DNA from: Phanerodontia chrysosporium
Taxonomy: Eukaryota; Basidiomycota; Agaricomycetes; Polyporales; Phanerochaetaceae
Direction: 5' to 3'
DNA: 19,679 nucleotides
Assembly (NCBI GenBank): GCA_001910725.1
Contig: MJGA01000124.1
Location: forward strand, 1-19,679
Each line of letters starts with the position of its first letter. The stretch's first letter is position 1. Below, one piece after another: positions 18,083 through 19,679 of this stretch. The position numbers and the translations under genes were made by a program. The notes beneath the pieces were generated by a model. It saw only the letters and a list, made by a program, of their open reading frames with translations. It did no database searches and was not told the DNA's origin.

Positions 18083-19679
18083 ATGTACGCACAGTCGTCG
18101 CGCCCGCAGTCGATGGCGGACCCGGAATACAGGCCCTCGCGCGATTTCGCGTCCGAGGCGCGGCAATACTCGCCCTCAAGACGGTCGCAGTCGAGATTAC
18201 GAGGCCACCTGAAGACATGCCTCCGCAGCAGTACGACTACAACGTCGGGCCTGGCTCGCTTTCGCCCGACGGCGACGACTTTTACGCTGGCTCGCAGGCC
18301 ACTTCAACGAACCACCGTCCTCACCTCCCAGTCTGTCCGTTCTGCATCTCCGTTGGACCCCAGCCCATCCTCGACCACTCGCACCTACGACCCGGCAAGC
18401 AGGCTGCGCTCCTTTCCCATGAGCAGACTCTGGAGCTCTACCGTGCCAACGCCAAGAAGACGTCCTGACCCCGACCTGCAGTTCGAGTTCGCAGTCTTCA
18501 TGATCGACGCCTCCAAAACGATGCCAATACCGACGCCGACGCCGGGAAACGTCATGGAGGTCGAGAAGGCGATAGAGAAGCGCGAGGAGCTCATCCGTGA
18601 GGCGATGGCCCTCCTCAAGCGCAACGCCGACGCGGACACATGCCCTCCCAGTACTTCCTCGCCGACTGCTACGCCAACGGCATCGGCACCCACAAGAACC
18701 GCCAAGACTTTGACCGTGCCTACCCGCTCTTCGTGCTCGCCGCCAAGCACGGCCACCCGGATGCCGCCTACCGCGCCGGCACCTGCTGCGAGAACGGCTG
18801 GGGCTGCCGCCGCGAGAGCGCAAAGGCCCTCCAGTTCTATCGCAAGGCTGCCGCCGCGCTTCACCCGGGTGCCATGTACCGCCTCGGCATAGCAGAACTC
18901 AACGGCGAGCTGGGGCTCTCAAAGAACCCCAAGGAAGGCGTCAAGTGGCTGAAGCGGTCCGCGGAGCATGCTACGGCTGAGTTCCCACATGCACTGCACG
19001 AGCTCGCGCTTCTCCATGAGCGCGGCATCGACAACGTCCTTTCGTCGACTACGAGTACGCTGCGAGCTGCTGGCACAGGCGGCGGAGCTTGGGTACGCAC
19101 CAAGCGCGTACCGCCTGGGCGAGTGCTACGAGTACGGCAAGATGGGTTGTCCGCAGGATCCGGCGCTGTCCATCCACTACTATGTGCGTCGTCCATCTGC
19201 TTCCCTGCTTGCTCCGGCTAAGCTGTACACCCCCTCTTGCGTCACCGCAGAATATCGCTGCGCAACAGAACCACCGAGACGCCTGCTTCGCCCTCACGGC
19301 GTGGTATCTCGTCGGCTCTCCAGGCGTGCTTCCGCAATCTGACACGGAGGCCTTCCTTGGGCGAAGAAGGCCGCAGAAGCCGGGCTTGTGAAAGCCATGT
19401 ATGCGGTTGGATACTTCCTCGAGGTGGGCATCGGCACGAGGCCAACCTAACAGAGTACGTCCTTCCGTCCTTTTGCGTTCTCCGCTCACGAAGTCCCGCA
19501 TAGAGCCATCAAGTGGTACCGCCGTGCTTCAGAACTGGGCGACAAGCGTGCGACGCAGCGGTTAAAGAGCTCAAACCCTGTCGAGCGAGCGCCAGGCGGG
19601 CCCGGCTCGGTCCTGCACCGCGACAGCACAGGCAGCGACGAGGGAAGCGGGAAGGGCCCCAAAGACAAAGACAAGGATT
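18083..19679 (+). CDS. CHS4: Chs4/Skt5-type Sel1-repeat activator of chitin synthase, partial, frame-broken
   Basis: This is a homologue of yeast Skt5/Chs4, the Sel1-repeat protein that recruits and activates a chitin synthase at the cell cortex. A low-complexity Ser/Pro/Arg-rich N-terminus (18083 to about 18400) includes MPPQQYDYNVGPGS. Then come LLSHEQTLELYRANAKKT, DPDLQFEFAVFMIDASKT and VEKAIEKREELIREAMALL. The Sel1 repeats follow: QYFLADCYANGIGT, PLFVLAAKHGHPDAAYRAGT, KALQFYRKAAAALHPGAMYR, EGVKWLKRSAEHA, ELGYAPSAYRLGECYEYGK, and DPALSIHYY. An intron at about 19186-19250 separates this from NIAAQQNHRDACFALTAWYL, then KAMYAVGYFLEVGIG. A second intron at about 19453-19503 precedes AIKWYRRASELGDKRATQRL. 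The Lys/Asp-rich tail runs off the window, so the C-terminal lipidation box usual in the family is not visible. The frame breaks near 18465, 18630, 19040, 19062, 19358 and 19437, mostly by single-base loss; in a conserved gene this points to assembly error. Confidence 0.88.

Noticed and set aside
18197..18823. 208-codon minus-strand frame, Arg/Gly-rich
   Set aside because: It is a shadow of the GC-rich chs4-like gene.

Overview
The window reads as nuclear DNA of a filamentous basidiomycete, most likely an Agaricomycete and perhaps a polypore. The evidence is a Plavaka-type (CACTA-like) transposase, many short 48-60 nt introns with GT..AG ends, large lineage-specific F-box/LRR and BTB/POZ proteins, and a Chs4/Skt5-type Sel1-repeat protein at the right edge. 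No rRNA, tRNA or CRISPR array is visible.

Layout. 1-2538 is a decayed Plavaka transposase, cut by the left window edge, followed by about 1.7 kb with no clear gene. 4221-7428 holds two convergent, tail-to-tail copies of a secreted nuclease of the NucA/NucB family. The left copy (+) carries an in-frame stop. The right copy (-) can be spliced into an unbroken 242-residue protein. Between them lies the C-terminal remnant of an F-box/LRR gene whose intact relative follows at 8713-10506 (-). Next come a small gene with a PWWP-like motif (11009-12000, +), an uncharacterised nuclear protein with an N-terminal KKRKV signal and two copies of an unnamed domain (12506-15151, +), a BTB/POZ gene (15477-16490, +), a broken single-domain paralogue of the nuclear protein (16868-17713, +), and a Chs4/Skt5 homologue that runs off the right edge (18083 onward, +).

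How the parts relate. Except for chs4, the genes belong to multi-copy or lineage-specific families, and three families occur twice in 14 kb (nuclease, F-box/LRR, KKRKV protein). This looks like an accessory, duplication-prone block beside a transposon and a conserved housekeeping gene. I see no operon-like logic; each gene would have its own promoter, and TATA-like boxes are visible for three of them.

Caution. Reading frames are broken at about 20 places, and by my hand count about 18 of these behave as loss of a single base, including inside the normally conserved chs4 gene. Some 'pseudogenes' here may therefore be intact genes seen through assembly errors.
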